A DNA stretch of 64,000 bases from Anaeramoeba ignava (Eukaryota; Metamonada; Anaeramoebidae). The notes below the pieces were generated by a model. That model ran no database searches. It had not been told where the DNA came from and saw only the letters and a program-made list of their open reading frames with translations. The translations under genes were made by a program, and so were the position numbers. The stretch spans positions 1 to 64,000 of the forward strand of contig JAPDFW010000083.1 in the NCBI GenBank assembly GCA_028826165.1, written 5' to 3'. Positions 53,779 to 64,000 of the stretch are shown here, piece by piece (the stretch's first letter is position 1; every line of letters begins with the position of its first letter).

Positions 53779-54009
53779 AAAAAGAAATCAAAATTTAAAT
53801 CAAAATTGCAAGTAGTTTGTTTTTGAGGAATTTTAACTTTTTTCTTTTCTTTTCTTTTTTCCTTTTTTCTTTTCTTTTTTTTAATTGACAAAATTCCTTT
53901 AAAATAATTCATTTTTGAAAAAGAAAAAAAGAAAAGAGGCAACAAAACTTTTTTCAACTTCAACAAATTTTTGCAAGTTGATAATAAAATATTAAGAAAA
54001 ACTCAAAAC
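53779..54009. other. 3' flank of the membrane-protein gene
   Basis: T/C-rich tract (TTTTCTTTTC) followed by A/T-rich sequence. No gene seen. Confidence 0.5.
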
Positions 54010-54850
54010 AAAAAACCAATTTTTTATTTAATTAAAAATATAAAATAATTTAGAATAGATTTAAATTTAAGTATTTAAATAAAATTGATTTAAATAATAT
54101 TTTTAAATAAATTAAAAATAAAAAATAAATAAAAATTAATTTTATTCCACTTTTTTATTTAATTAAAATATTTAATTAAAAATATAAAATAATTTAGAAT
54201 AGATTTAAATTTAAATATTTAAATAAAATTGATTTAAATTATATTTTTAAAATAAATTAAAAATAAAAAATAAATAAAAATTAACTTTATTCCACTTTTT
54301 TATTTAATTAAAATATTTAATTAAAAATATAAAATAATTTAGAATAGGTTTAAATTTAAATATTTAAATAAAATTATTTTAAATTATATTTTTAAAATAA
54401 ATTAAAAATAAAAATAAATAAAAATTAATTTTATTCCACTTTTTATTTAATTAAAATATTTGATTAAAAATATAAAATAATCTAGAATATATTTAAATTT
54501 AAGTATTTAAATAAAATTAATTTAAATAATATTTTTAAAATAAATTAAAAATAAAAATAAATAAAAATTAACTTTATTCCACTTTTTATTTAATTAAAAT
54601 ATTTAATTAAAAATATAAAATAATTTAGAATAGGTTTAAATTAAAATATTTAAATAAAATTATTTTAAATTATATTTTTAAAATAAATTAAAAATAAAAA
54701 TAAATAAAAATTAATTTTATTCCACTTTTTTTTATTTAATTAAAATATTTGATTAAAAATATAAAATAATCTAGAATATATTTAAATTTAAGTATTTAAA
54801 TAAACTTAATTTAAATAATATTTTTAAAGAAAAATTGAAATTAATAATAT
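54010..54850. repeat. Tandem satellite, unit 142-145 bp, about 5-6 copies
   Basis: The marker TTTATTCCAC recurs at 54141, 54286, 54431, 54573 and 54716, spacings of 145, 145, 142 and 143 bp. Units contain TAAAATAATTTAGAATAG and TTTAAATAAAATT blocks. Copies 1, 3 and 5 read ATTTTATTCC and copies 2 and 4 read ACTTTATTCC, so the array looks like a dimer repeat of about 287 bp. Unlike the intron words it is a long, complex unit. Confidence 0.88.
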
Positions 54851-55177
54851 TTTATATATATAATTTTTTTTATTTAAATATAAATTATTATTTATATAAA
54901 AAAATATTAAAATAAAAAATAAACTTGCCCCCGAAAATTTTAAATAAAAAAAAAATAAAAATAAAAAAAAGAAAAAAATTTTTTTTTAATTTTTTTTTTT
55001 CATTTTTTTTGTTTACATTTCTTTAAAGTAAATTATAAATTTTAATAGAAAAGAATTATTTAAATGAATTACAAATTAAAAATTAAAATTAAAAATTAAA
55101 ATAAAAATTAAATTAAAAAATTAAAATTAAAATTAAAATAAAAAATTTAAATTAAAATTTAAATAAAGAAACCCAAA
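54851..55177. promoter_or_regulatory. 5' flank of ribosomal P2 gene
   Basis: 327 bp. It includes TATATATATAA at about 54853, an isolated GC-rich CTTGCCCCCGAAAA at 54925, and A/T homopolymers leading to the ATG. The GC-rich patch is unusual here and may be part of the promoter, but nothing proves it. Confidence 0.35.
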
Positions 55178-55537
55178 ATGAAATATATAGCTGCCTATGT
55201 TCTTGCCGTTCTCGGAGGTAAAAAAACACCAACAGGAAAAGATATTACACAAATTTTAAAATCAGTAGGAATTGAAGTTGACAATGCAATGGTTGACAAA
55301 GTGGTAGCAAGTTTTAAAGGAAGAGACATTATTGATTTGATCCAAGAAGGAAGAACCAAAATGGCAGGCGTTCGATTGGGAGGAGGCGCACCTGCTAAAA
55401 CAACAACAACAACAACTGAAGAAATTAAAACAGAAGATAAAGAGGATGAAAAAGTTCCTTCTGATAAATCAGATAAATCAGCTCCAAAATCTGATTCATC
55501 TGGTGAAGGTGATATTGGTTTCGGTTTGTTTGACTAA
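55178..55537 (+). CDS. RPLP2: 60S acidic ribosomal protein P2
   Basis: Single exon, 119 residues. The N-terminal dimerisation domain (MKYIAAYVLAVLGG, DITQILKSVGIEVD, MVDKVVASFKGRDIIDLIQEG) is followed by a G/A hinge, a T/K/E/D-rich linker and the conserved stalk end GDIGFGLFD. P2 forms the ribosomal stalk with P1 and P0 and recruits elongation factors. The hinge has fewer Ala than usual and a TTTTTT run. It is intron-free, as expected for a highly expressed small gene. Confidence 0.96.
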   Translation: MKYIAAYVLAVLGGKKTPTGKDITQILKSVGIEVDNAMVDKVVASFKGRDIIDLIQEGRTKMAGVRLGGGAPAKTTTTTTEEIKTEDKEDEKVPSDKSDKSAPKSDSSGEGDIGFGLFD

Positions 55538-55781
55538 AAACCTTTCTTTTACTTTTTTTTCTTTTACTTTTTTTCTCTCATTCATTCTTTCTTTCTTTCT
55601 TTCAATCTTTTCTTTTCTTTTCTTTTTTTTGGATTCTTTTATGAAACTCTTTTCAAATTGATTTAGAATTGAAAGTTTTTTTTTTTTCTTTAAAAAAAAT
55701 CAAATAAACTTTTTTTCATCCTCTTTTTAAATTTTTTATTTAATTTTTTTTATTATTTTGAAAAGAAAAAAAAAGAGAATT

Positions 55782-55808
55782 GATAAGATAAGATAAGATA
55801 AGATAAGA
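55782..55808. repeat. (GATAA)n microsatellite
   Basis: About five GATAA pentamers between the convergent P2 and ELP3 genes (spacer 55538-55827). Confidence 0.9.
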
Positions 55809-55827
55809 AAAGATAAAATTGTTCATT

Positions 55828-58800
55828 TTAAAGATTCTTTGACATATAAGGACCATCAAGTTCTAAATAATTCAAAACAAAATTTAAAATCAATATCAAA
55901 ATCAAAATCAAAATCAAAATCAAAATTAAAATTAAAATTAATATTAAAATCAATATTAAAATTAAAATCAATATCAATATCAATATCAAATCAATATCAA
56001 AATCAATATCAAAATCAATATCAATATCAAATCAATATCAAAATCAATATCAAAATCAATATCAAAATTAATATTAATATCAATATAAATATCAATATCA
56101 ATATCAATATTAATATTAATATCAATATCAAAATCAATATCAAAATCAAAATCAAAATCAAAATCAATATCAAAATTTAAAATCAATATCAATATCAAAA
56201 TTTAAAATCAATATCAATATCAATATCAATATCAATATCAATATCAATATCAATATTAATATCAATATCAAAATCAAAATCAAAATCAATATCAAAATCA
56301 ATATCAAAATCAAAATCAAAATCAATATCAATATCAAAATCAATATCAAAATCAAAATCAAAATCAAAATCAAAATCAAAATCAATATCAAAATCAATAT
56401 CAATATCAATATCAATATCAATATCAATATCAATATCAATATCAATATCAATATCAATATCAAAATCAAAATCAAAATCAAAATCAATATCAAAATCAAT
56501 ATCAATATAAAAATCAATATCAATATCAATATTAATATCAAAATCAAAACCAATATAAATATCAATATAAAAATCAATATAAAAATCAATATTAAAATTA
56601 CCATATCCAAGTTTTCTGTAATAATGACGAGTTCCAATTGCAGAAATAACTGAAATTTTCTGAGAGCCATGCTCATCTCTTGCAATTCTTTCAGCTTCTT
56701 GCATCAATAACATCCCAATACCTTGATGTTGAAACTTACCTTTGTCTCTACCATGAACAGGAACAACACTTCCATAAACATGAAGCTCACGAACCATTGA
56801 AGAATTATTTTTCAATTCGGGCCTAAAATTAGAAGGAGAACACTTACGAAGTCTAAGCAAACCGACCAAGATATCTCTAAGGGGATCTTCATAAGCAAGG
56901 AAAGTTTCCCAACCATCATTACCAACATAATCTCTGCGAACAAGTTCCAGTTCTTCAGGATTAATTTTATGGTGAATTTGCTTGATTCCGACTTCGCGAG
57001 TTCGGACATCTCTGCACTCTCCTCCCATTTCTTTAACACGTTCTAACGCGACCTCACGAAGATTTGCCTGCTCAACCGCAGAGGAAGAAACAAGGGGCAT
57101 TGGGACATCTCTTTGGACGCGGAAGATTCTTGTCCAAGGGGGAACGATCATGAAGATTTCTGCGACCAAATCAATTAATTCTTGGGAATCATAAGTGCGG
57201 TATTTTTTCGCAGTCCACATTTTATACAGTTCTGTTCCGCGGATAACAAGTGTGGGGTACAGTTTCAATCCGTCTACTCTATACTGGGGATTTTCGAAGA
57301 GCTCGCGGAAGCACTCGATATCCCGTTCAAGATCCACTCTGGGAAGATTGGGCATCATATGGGCTATAACTTTGAATCCGGCTTCTTTGGAAAGATAAAA
57401 AGATTTTCGGGTAATGTTCATATCATGTCCGCGGTTGGTAAAAGCAAGGACATCATCGAAAATGGTTTGAACTCCGATCTCGAGTCTTGTGCAACCGTAC
57501 TCGAGCATGGAGTTAAGATGGGGTCGCATGCAGTAATCTGGGCGAGTTTCAATTGTTAGACCAACACATTTACGTGTGGATTGTTCTGAGAAGCGAATGG
57601 ATTCGGCGAGGGTTGATGAGTTGTGGCCTGAGAGAGCGTCGTGGAGATTTCTGATGAACCACTCCCTGTATTTTGTGTCCATAGACATGAATGTTCCTCC
57701 CATTACTATGAATTCCACTTTTGATATTGAATGTCCTATTGCTTGGAATTGATTCAGTCGATCCTTTGTCTGCACATATGGATCGTACCGCGCTCTTATT
57801 GCTCGCATGCTCGTTGGTTCAAATCCTGTGTATGATTGTGTTGAGTAATCGAAATCCGAGTCTGGTCCTCCTGGGCAATAAAGGCAAATATGTCCTGTTT
57901 TAACAATGTGTGGGCATCTGACTGGTTTGCACATTATTGCTACAACTGCAATCTTTTTGATTTAATTTTATATTGAATTAAATATTGAATATTGAGTTGA
58001 ATTGAATATTGAATTGAATATTGAATTGAATATTGAATTAAGTTGAATTGAATATTGAATATTGAATATTGAATTGAATATTGAATTAAATATTGAATTG
58101 AACATTGAATTGAATTGAATATTGAATTGAATATTGAATTGAATATTGAATATTGAATTAAATTGAATTGAATTGAATATTGAATATTAAATATTGAATA
58201 TTAAATATTAAATTGAATATTAAGTTGAATATTGAATATTGAATATTGAATTAAATATTGAATTAAATATTGAATTAAATATTGAACTGAATATTGAATT
58301 GAATATTGAAGTAAATATTGAATATTGAATATTGAATCAAATATTGAATATTAAATATTAAATTGAATATTGAATTGAATTGAATATTGGGTGAGAAATG
58401 AATATTGAATAATAAAATTGAATCATTGAATTGAAATATTGAATTAAATATTGTAAAATTAAATATTTGAAATTGAATTTGAATTGTGAAAATGAATTGT
58501 AAATTGAATTTTTAAATTGAAAATATTGAATTAGAATATTATTGAATTAAATTGAATATTGAATTAAATATTGAATTAAATTGAATATTGAAATATAAAT
58601 ATTGAATTGAATTGAATATTGAATAAATTGAATATTGAATTAAAAATATTGAATTGAAATTGAATATTGAATTAAATATTGAATGAATGAATATTGAATA
58701 TTAAATATTGAATTAAATATTGAATTGGTGAATATTAGAAATTGGAATTAAATATTGAATTGAATATTGAATTGAATTGAATATTGAATTGAATATTGAT

Positions 58801-59725
58801 TGAATTGAATTGAATTGAATTGAAATTGAATTGAATTGAATATTAAATATTAAATTGAATTAAATATGAAAATTAAAATATTGAATATTGAAATTGAATA
58901 TTGAATTAAATAAATTGAATTGAATATTGAATATTGAATATTGAAATTGAAATTGAAATTGAATATTGAATATTGAATATTGAATTGAATATTGAATTGA
59001 ATATTGAATTGAATATTGAAATTGAATGAATTGAATATATTGAATATTGAATGGAAATTGAATATTGAATATTGAAATTGAAATCAATTATGAATATTGA
59101 ATATTGAATTAAATGAATTGAAATATTGAATATTGAATTAAATATTGAAATATTGAATATTGAATATTAAATATTGAATTGAATTGAAATTTCTGAATTG
59201 AATATTAAATTAAATATTGAATTAAATTGAATATTGAATTAAATATTGAATTGAATTGAATATTGAATTAAATATTGAATTGAATATTAAAATGAATTTG
59301 TAAATAAATTTTTATATAAATTTTTAAATGAATTTTTAAATTAATTTTTATATTAATTTTTAAATTAATTTTTATATGAATTTTTAAATGAAATTTTAAA
59401 TGAATTTTTAAATTAATTTTTATATTAATTGTAAATAAATTTTTATATTAATTGTAAATAAAATCCTATTTACTCCAGATGCTGTCCGAACTGGCTTTTG
59501 CTTAATAATTGGTAAAAGACTCTTCTTATAACTTTCTGGAATAACAGCTATTATTTCTGCACTTTTTAAAACTCCAGGAAAATTTGTGGCTTTTGCACAC
59601 TCTTTCTTAATTAATTCAAAATCAATTGTTTCTCCTTCATCATATTCTTTAATAAGTCTTTTTACAACTTCTTGAACAGTTTTAAATTTAACATCTTTTT
59701 GTTTTCCTTTTTTAAATCTTTTCAT
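55828..59725 (-). CDS. ELP3: Elongator catalytic subunit ELP3
   Basis: Exons 59474-59725, 56602-57952 and 55828-55862 join in phases 0 and 1, giving 545 residues (human 547). ELP3 modifies wobble uridine of tRNA using radical SAM chemistry and acetyl-CoA. Exon 1 holds the N-terminal helices and KPVRTASG. Exon 2 has the iron-sulfur Cys set ([22 protein letters not shown]), [26 protein letters not shown] and the GNAT domain ([34 protein letters not shown]). The last exon is only 35 nt and restores the conserved end [11 protein letters not shown] beyond a 739 nt repeat. Without it the frame runs into DIDIDF artefact. Exon 2 is richer in G/C than the surroundings. Confidence 0.96.
55863..56601. 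repeat. ELP3 intron 2 repeat, AATATC/AAAATC hexamers
   Basis: 739 nt alternating AATATC and AAAATC hexamers with few interruptions, open in several frames on both strands. Confidence 0.9.
57953..59473. repeat. ELP3 intron 1 repeat, AATATTGAATTGAATT family
   Basis: 1.52 kb of TTGAATATTGAAT and GAATTAAATATT words, with a TTTTTAAATGAATTTTTA type block at 59280-59440 near the donor. Confidence 0.88.
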
Positions 59726-59935
59726 TTTTATATTTATATTTATATTTATATTTTATTTTTATTTTTAATTATATTTTTTATTTTGAAAAAGAAAGAAAAG
59801 AAAAAAAATGATTTTTTTAATTTGATTTTTTTGTTTTTTTTTTTTTAATTCTTGTTTACTTTTTGAATCACAAAAAAAAATTTAAAAAAAAAAATTTCGT
59901 TTTGAAATCTTGTTTTGAAAAAAAAGAAAAAAAAA

Positions 59936-62900
59936 TTAAAACAACCGTGATTCAATCTCCTGAATTGATATTATTAAAGAACGATTTGTTCTTGCTATTT
60001 CTTGAATTTTTTTATCAAGTTCTTTTGATGTATCAATTTTTTGTTTATTAGATTCAAAATCTTTAGATAATTTTTGTTTCTGTTTTTCTAAATGAGTTAT
60101 TTTCGCTTTTGTATCAGACAAAGAAACAATCAACTTCTCAGTGAGTTGCTTTGCATTTTTTGATTCGACAGCAGAACTTTTTTGGGTGGTGTCTTGTTTT
60201 TCGTCAATATTTTGAGTATTTGATCTTGCATCTTGAGAAAATGATTGATGTCTTTGAAGAGTATTCAATCTTCCAAGATATTTTGTTCGAAATTTTTCCC
60301 GTAAATGAAATCTCGAGGTTTCGAATTGATTTTTCGACACTCTTTCTTCTTTTTGTTTAATCCGCAAACGAAGTTGCTCTTTCTCTTGGAATTCCATTCC
60401 TAGATCTCTTTGTTGCTTCTTGAGATTCTCATATTCCTTTTTCAAGTTTGCGTATTTTTCTTCGACTTCTGAATATTTTGTGGAAATTTTTTGGAAATCT
60501 TCCTCACTTTCTCCTGCCAACTTCTTCACGTTCGAAATGGCGTTAATTTTGACATTCAAAACCTTCGAAAGAGAATCGTAGTCTTCATGTAGTTGTTCAA
60601 TTTCTGTTTTTTGTTTTTCATATTGGTCTTTTATTGCCGAAAGATCGATTATTCCCTCGAAAATATCCTTCTTTTTGCTTTTTTTCTTTTTGCCCTGAAC
60701 AAATTCCTTGAGCTCCTCAATCACTTGTTTCAATAGCGCGAGTTCAGCATCATAATTAGAGACTGTTTCCTCGAGTTCTCGCGACATTGTTGTGTTGATT
60801 TTGTAGAAGTTTTGCGACTTCGATTGCTCCTTCTCGATTTCTTCATTCAAATTTTGGATATTCAAGTTGAGTATTCTTTCTTGTGAGCTCCATTTGCCTC
60901 GAATTTCAACGAGTTCTTCTTCGAGAATCTTAAGATTCTCTTCCTTTTCCAGATTCAATTTCGAATGTTTTTTAATATCCTCGAATTTTTGATCCAATTC
61001 ATGATCAAATTCCTCCTGTTGATTTTGGAGTTGTGATTTGAGCTGGTCGTTTTCTTGCTGTAATTTGCTTGACTCCTTCTTATATCGCTTGACATTTTCT
61101 TCCTCTTGTGATTTGAACTCGTTGTTTTCTTGAATCACCTTGCTCAAAAGAGAATCTTGTTCCTCAATCATTTCTTGTATTTTTTCTGTTTGAGTTTGGA
61201 ACTCCTCAATCTCCTTTATGCTCTCCTCCATTTTCTGGTGCTTTTCTTGCAGCTCCTGGACATACGGATTCATCGTATTCAGCTCCATATTCTCAATCAC
61301 ATCCAAATTGCCTGTGTTTTTATTCTCGATGAATTCCCGAATTTTCTTGATTTGCTCCTCTTTCTCTTGAATTTCCTCTTGAAGCTGCTTTTTTTCCGTT
61401 GAATCTCTTGTTTTCCCAAGTGTTTCAAGCACTTTTTCCTGCTCTTCTTCCAATTCATCAAATTTTCTCTGCGAATCCTTTCTTTCTTGCTCAACTTTCT
61501 CTAATTGCTGCTTCTTCATTGCTTCCAACTGCGAGATTTTCTCTTGAAGCTCGTTTTTTGTTTCCTCCATTTTTCCCAATTGCTCCTTCAATTTCTCAAC
61601 CTTCTCCTGGATTTCTTGATTTTCCTTTGAAATCCCATCTTTTTTACTTTTGATTTTTTGGAGTTGAATCAAAGAATTGGCTTCTTGGTTATTCTTCTTT
61701 GATTCAAGATCCTGTTTCAATTCTTCCACTGTTTTTTGGAGGAATTTTGTTTCTTCCTCAATTTCCTTTTTCTGGTCTTGATATTTTGTCTTGATTTGCA
61801 GCGACTCTTCATCGTGTTTCTGGTTGATTTTTTCCTTTTGCTTAATTTGCTCTTGATATTTTCGATCAAGACCTATAATTTGCTTTGAATAATACTGTCT
61901 ATTATCAGACAAAAGTTGATTTTTCGAATCAACTTCTTTCTTCAAAAATTCAAGCTCTTCTTCTAATTGTTTGATTACTGGATCTTTTTCTATTGGTTCT
62001 TTAACTGGCATAATTTCTACAACTTCAATAAAAGATGTTTCGTCAAATCGTACTGATCGATCCTTTGTTTTCTTCTTCGGTTTTTTCAGATTCTCAATTT
62101 CTTGTCGAAGCTCCTTTTCTTCTTCTTGTGAGAGCTTCAGTTCGTTGTATAATTCAACTATTTTTTCTTCTTGTTGTTTTTCAATTTTTTTCAGTTTTTG
62201 GTGAAGTTTTTTGCCCATTTTTTTATGTGGTTCTTGTTCGTTTGAAATATTAGTTAATCGCGAGAATGGCGATATTAATTTACGAGGAGATAATTGATTT
62301 TTTGTTTTTGATATTTCTTGAATTTTTTGAGGAATTTCTTTCAACTATAATTTTAATAATTTTAAATAAATATTAAATAATTTTAATAATTTTAAAAATA
62401 TTTATATTCATTACTTCATCAATAGTCACAAATTTACTATAAAACTCCGCTAAATAAACTAATATTGATTTTTCATCTATTTTTTTTCGCATTAAATCCC
62501 CTCTTTCAATAATTGCAGGGATTCCAAATAATTTCCCAAGCTCAAAAGCATGAGTAAGAGTTTTTTTGGGTTGATTCTATTTGGTTATTATTTTAATAAA
62601 TTTTGGTTTTTTTTTTTTTAGAATTTTTTTTTTATTCAACAGAATATTAACAAAAAAATTCAAAAAGAATTTTTGTGATCACTAACTTCTTCCAATATAA
62701 CTTGTTCAACTAAACCAGATTTATGACCATCAATAATGCCACAAAAAGCACGACCATCTAAAAAACTAAACGGTTTACAAATATAAAAAAATTTTGTTTT
62801 TTTTTTAAATAATAATAATAATAATAAAAATCAAGTATAAAATTTATTCATAAAATTTAAAATATAAAATTATAAAACAAACCCAACAGAAATATCAGAA

Positions 62901-63401
62901 ATTTCAATATTATAACGTTCTAAAGAAAGATTGCACCACCCAATAATAACATCTTTATAAGAATAATTCCCTTCTGGAACTTGTTTCATTTTAAAAAACA
63001 TTATAATATCCCAAATCATTTGCAAAATTTTTGGTTCTTTATGTTCTAAAATATCTGTTGGATTTATTGTTAAATTTAACCCCAATTTTCTTGCAAAAAC
63101 AAGAGCTTGTCGAATATTTTCGAGTTTATCGTTTCGAGACTTGGGTTTTTTACCTGTTGCTTTCATGCTGTTTATTATAAATATAGATATATTTATATTC
63201 ATTTTTGTTTTTGTTTTTTTTTTTGAATCAATTTTTTTTTATTTAAATAAATTTGATTGAATAAAATTAATACGTTTTTCCACTTAAATTCTCAAGTAAA
63301 TTTATCAAACAAACACCATCTTCAAAGCCTTTTGTAATGCTATGAAAAGAGTTTAATGATTTAGAAAGATTATGTTGTATCCAGAGTATAAAAGTCTTCA
63401 T
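59936..63401 (-). CDS. Tandem calponin-homology actin-binding coiled-coil protein
   Basis: Exons 63274-63401, 62883-63167, 62687-62765, 62415-62576 and 59936-62344 join in phases 2, 2, 0, 0 to give about 1020 residues. CH1 is built from KTFILWIQHNLSK, FEDGVCLINLLENLSGK, LENIRQALVFARKLGLNL and ILQMIWDIIMFF. CH2 is built from VIIGWCNLSLE, GFLDGRAFCGIIDGHKSGL, LTHAFELGKLFGIP and DEKSILVYLAEFYSKF. This is an alpha-actinin/cortexillin-type F-actin-binding pair. The remaining 800 residues are charged coiled coil, ending in RSLIISIQEIESRLF. No spectrin repeats or EF hands were seen. The first exon could begin at the ATG 63399-63401, but CH1 usually has residues before KTF, so an upstream exon beyond the repeat and window is possible. 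Confidence 0.85.
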
Positions 63402-64000
63402 TTTAATTTTAATTTTAATTTTAATTTTAATTTTAATTTCGAATTGAATTTTAATTTTAATTTTAATTTTGAATTTGAATTGAATTGAATTGAATTGAAT
63501 TGAATTTGAATTTTGAATTTTAATTTTAAATTGAATTTTAATTTTGAATTTTAATTTTGAATTGAATATTGAATTGAATTGAATTGAATTGAATTGAATT
63601 GAATTGAATTGAATTGAATTGAATTGAATTTTAATTTTGAATTGAATTGAATTTGAATTGAATTTTAATTTTAATTTTAATTTTAATTTTGATTTCGAAT
63701 TGAATTGAATTGAATTGAATTGAATTGAATTTTAATTTTGAATTGAATTGAATTGAATTGAATTAAATTAAATTGAATTTTAATTTTGAATTGAATTTTT
63801 CATTGAATTTTTCATTGAATTTTTCATTGAATTTTTCATTGAATTTTAATTTTAATTTTAATTTTAATTTTGAATTGAATTAAATTGAATTTTAATTTTA
63901 ATTTTTAATTTTAATTTTGAATTAAATTGAATTTTAATTTTGATTTTAATTTTAAATTGAATTGAATTGAATTGAATTTTAATTTTAATTTTAAATTGAA
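63402..64000. repeat. TTTTAATTTTGAATTGAATTGAA repeat, probable intron or 5' flank
   Basis: About 600 bp of GAATT and TTTTAA words running to the window edge, in the style of the other introns here. If it is an intron, its acceptor would be the AAG just before the KTF codons of the CH protein. Confidence 0.7.

Noticed and set aside
55782-55808. GATA-factor binding cluster
   Set aside because: Perfect pentamer microsatellite in a 3'-3' spacer; nothing links it to a promoter.
56170-56685. DIDFDF/LILI frames continuing the ELP3 reading
   Set aside because: Repeat intron; the conserved ELP3 end lies at 55828-55862 after a matching splice.
24597-62346. Non-ATG (TTG) starts at 24597, 46963 and 62344
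   Set aside because: Each lies inside an internal exon that joins to upstream coding sequence; they are not starts.
1-64000. tRNA, rRNA or other structured RNA genes
   Set aside because: No GC-containing cloverleaf or conserved rRNA stretch was seen by eye. A tRNA search tool would be decisive.
1-64000. Alternative genetic code with TGA or TAA reassigned
   Set aside because: TAA and TGA end genes at the expected family positions (for example TAA in ELP3 and TGA at 27630-27632), and no conserved block contains an in-frame stop.

Overview
This is nuclear DNA from an extremely A/T-rich, intron-bearing microbial eukaryote. Genes are split by GT..AG introns whose reading phases join correctly, and TAA, TGA and TAG behave as stops. 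The protein set is eukaryotic: VPS35, a CCCH zinc-finger protein, an RPRD/CREPT-type CID protein, PSMG3, NMNAT, COMMD9, GSK3, CLN3, ferlin, ribosomal P2, ELP3 and a tandem-CH coiled-coil protein. The simple A/T repeats, N/Q/E-rich inserts and a flavodoxin with an organelle-type leader fit an anaerobic amoeboid protist such as Anaeramoeba. That assignment is inference from style, not proof.

Layout. 1-70 is the tail of a + strand gene, followed by a 1.4 kb repeat. From 1663 to 19180 seven genes lie on the - strand: fucolectin-like protein, VPS35, CCCH protein, RPRD-like protein, flavodoxin, PSMG3 and NMNAT. From 19683 to 27632 three + strand genes follow: coiled-coil protein, COMMD9 and a Cys-rich membrane protein. 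Then come a small secreted protein (-) and GSK3 (+). From 30728 to 43032 there are five tandem - strand CLN3 (battenin) paralogues. The third carries a frameshift. The fourth is split by a 2.28 kb pogo/Tigger-type DNA transposon with an intact transposase, perfect terminal inverted repeats and a TA target duplication. A ferlin (-) follows. Then come a multi-pass membrane protein (+), a 142-145 bp satellite, ribosomal P2 (+), ELP3 (-) and an actin-binding CH-CH coiled-coil protein (-) whose 5' end may lie outside the window.

Architecture. Many intergenic gaps are only 100-500 bp, while many introns are 0.3-2.4 kb and filled with a short A/T word that differs from intron to intron. Some of these tracts contain no G or C for more than 1.5 kb. 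Most long open frames in these tracts (IK, IL, FN or DF repeats) are artefacts. The same kind of hexamer expansion also occurs inside coding exons, mainly as N/Q/E-rich loops in the CLN3 paralogues, where it has probably broken a frame.

Function. The genes are mostly unrelated housekeeping functions, but several share an endolysosomal or membrane-traffic theme: VPS35 (retromer), COMMD9 (Commander complex), CLN3 (lysosome) and ferlin (membrane fusion). Exon structures were assembled by hand from splice signals, phase and remembered family conservation. They have not been tested with transcripts.
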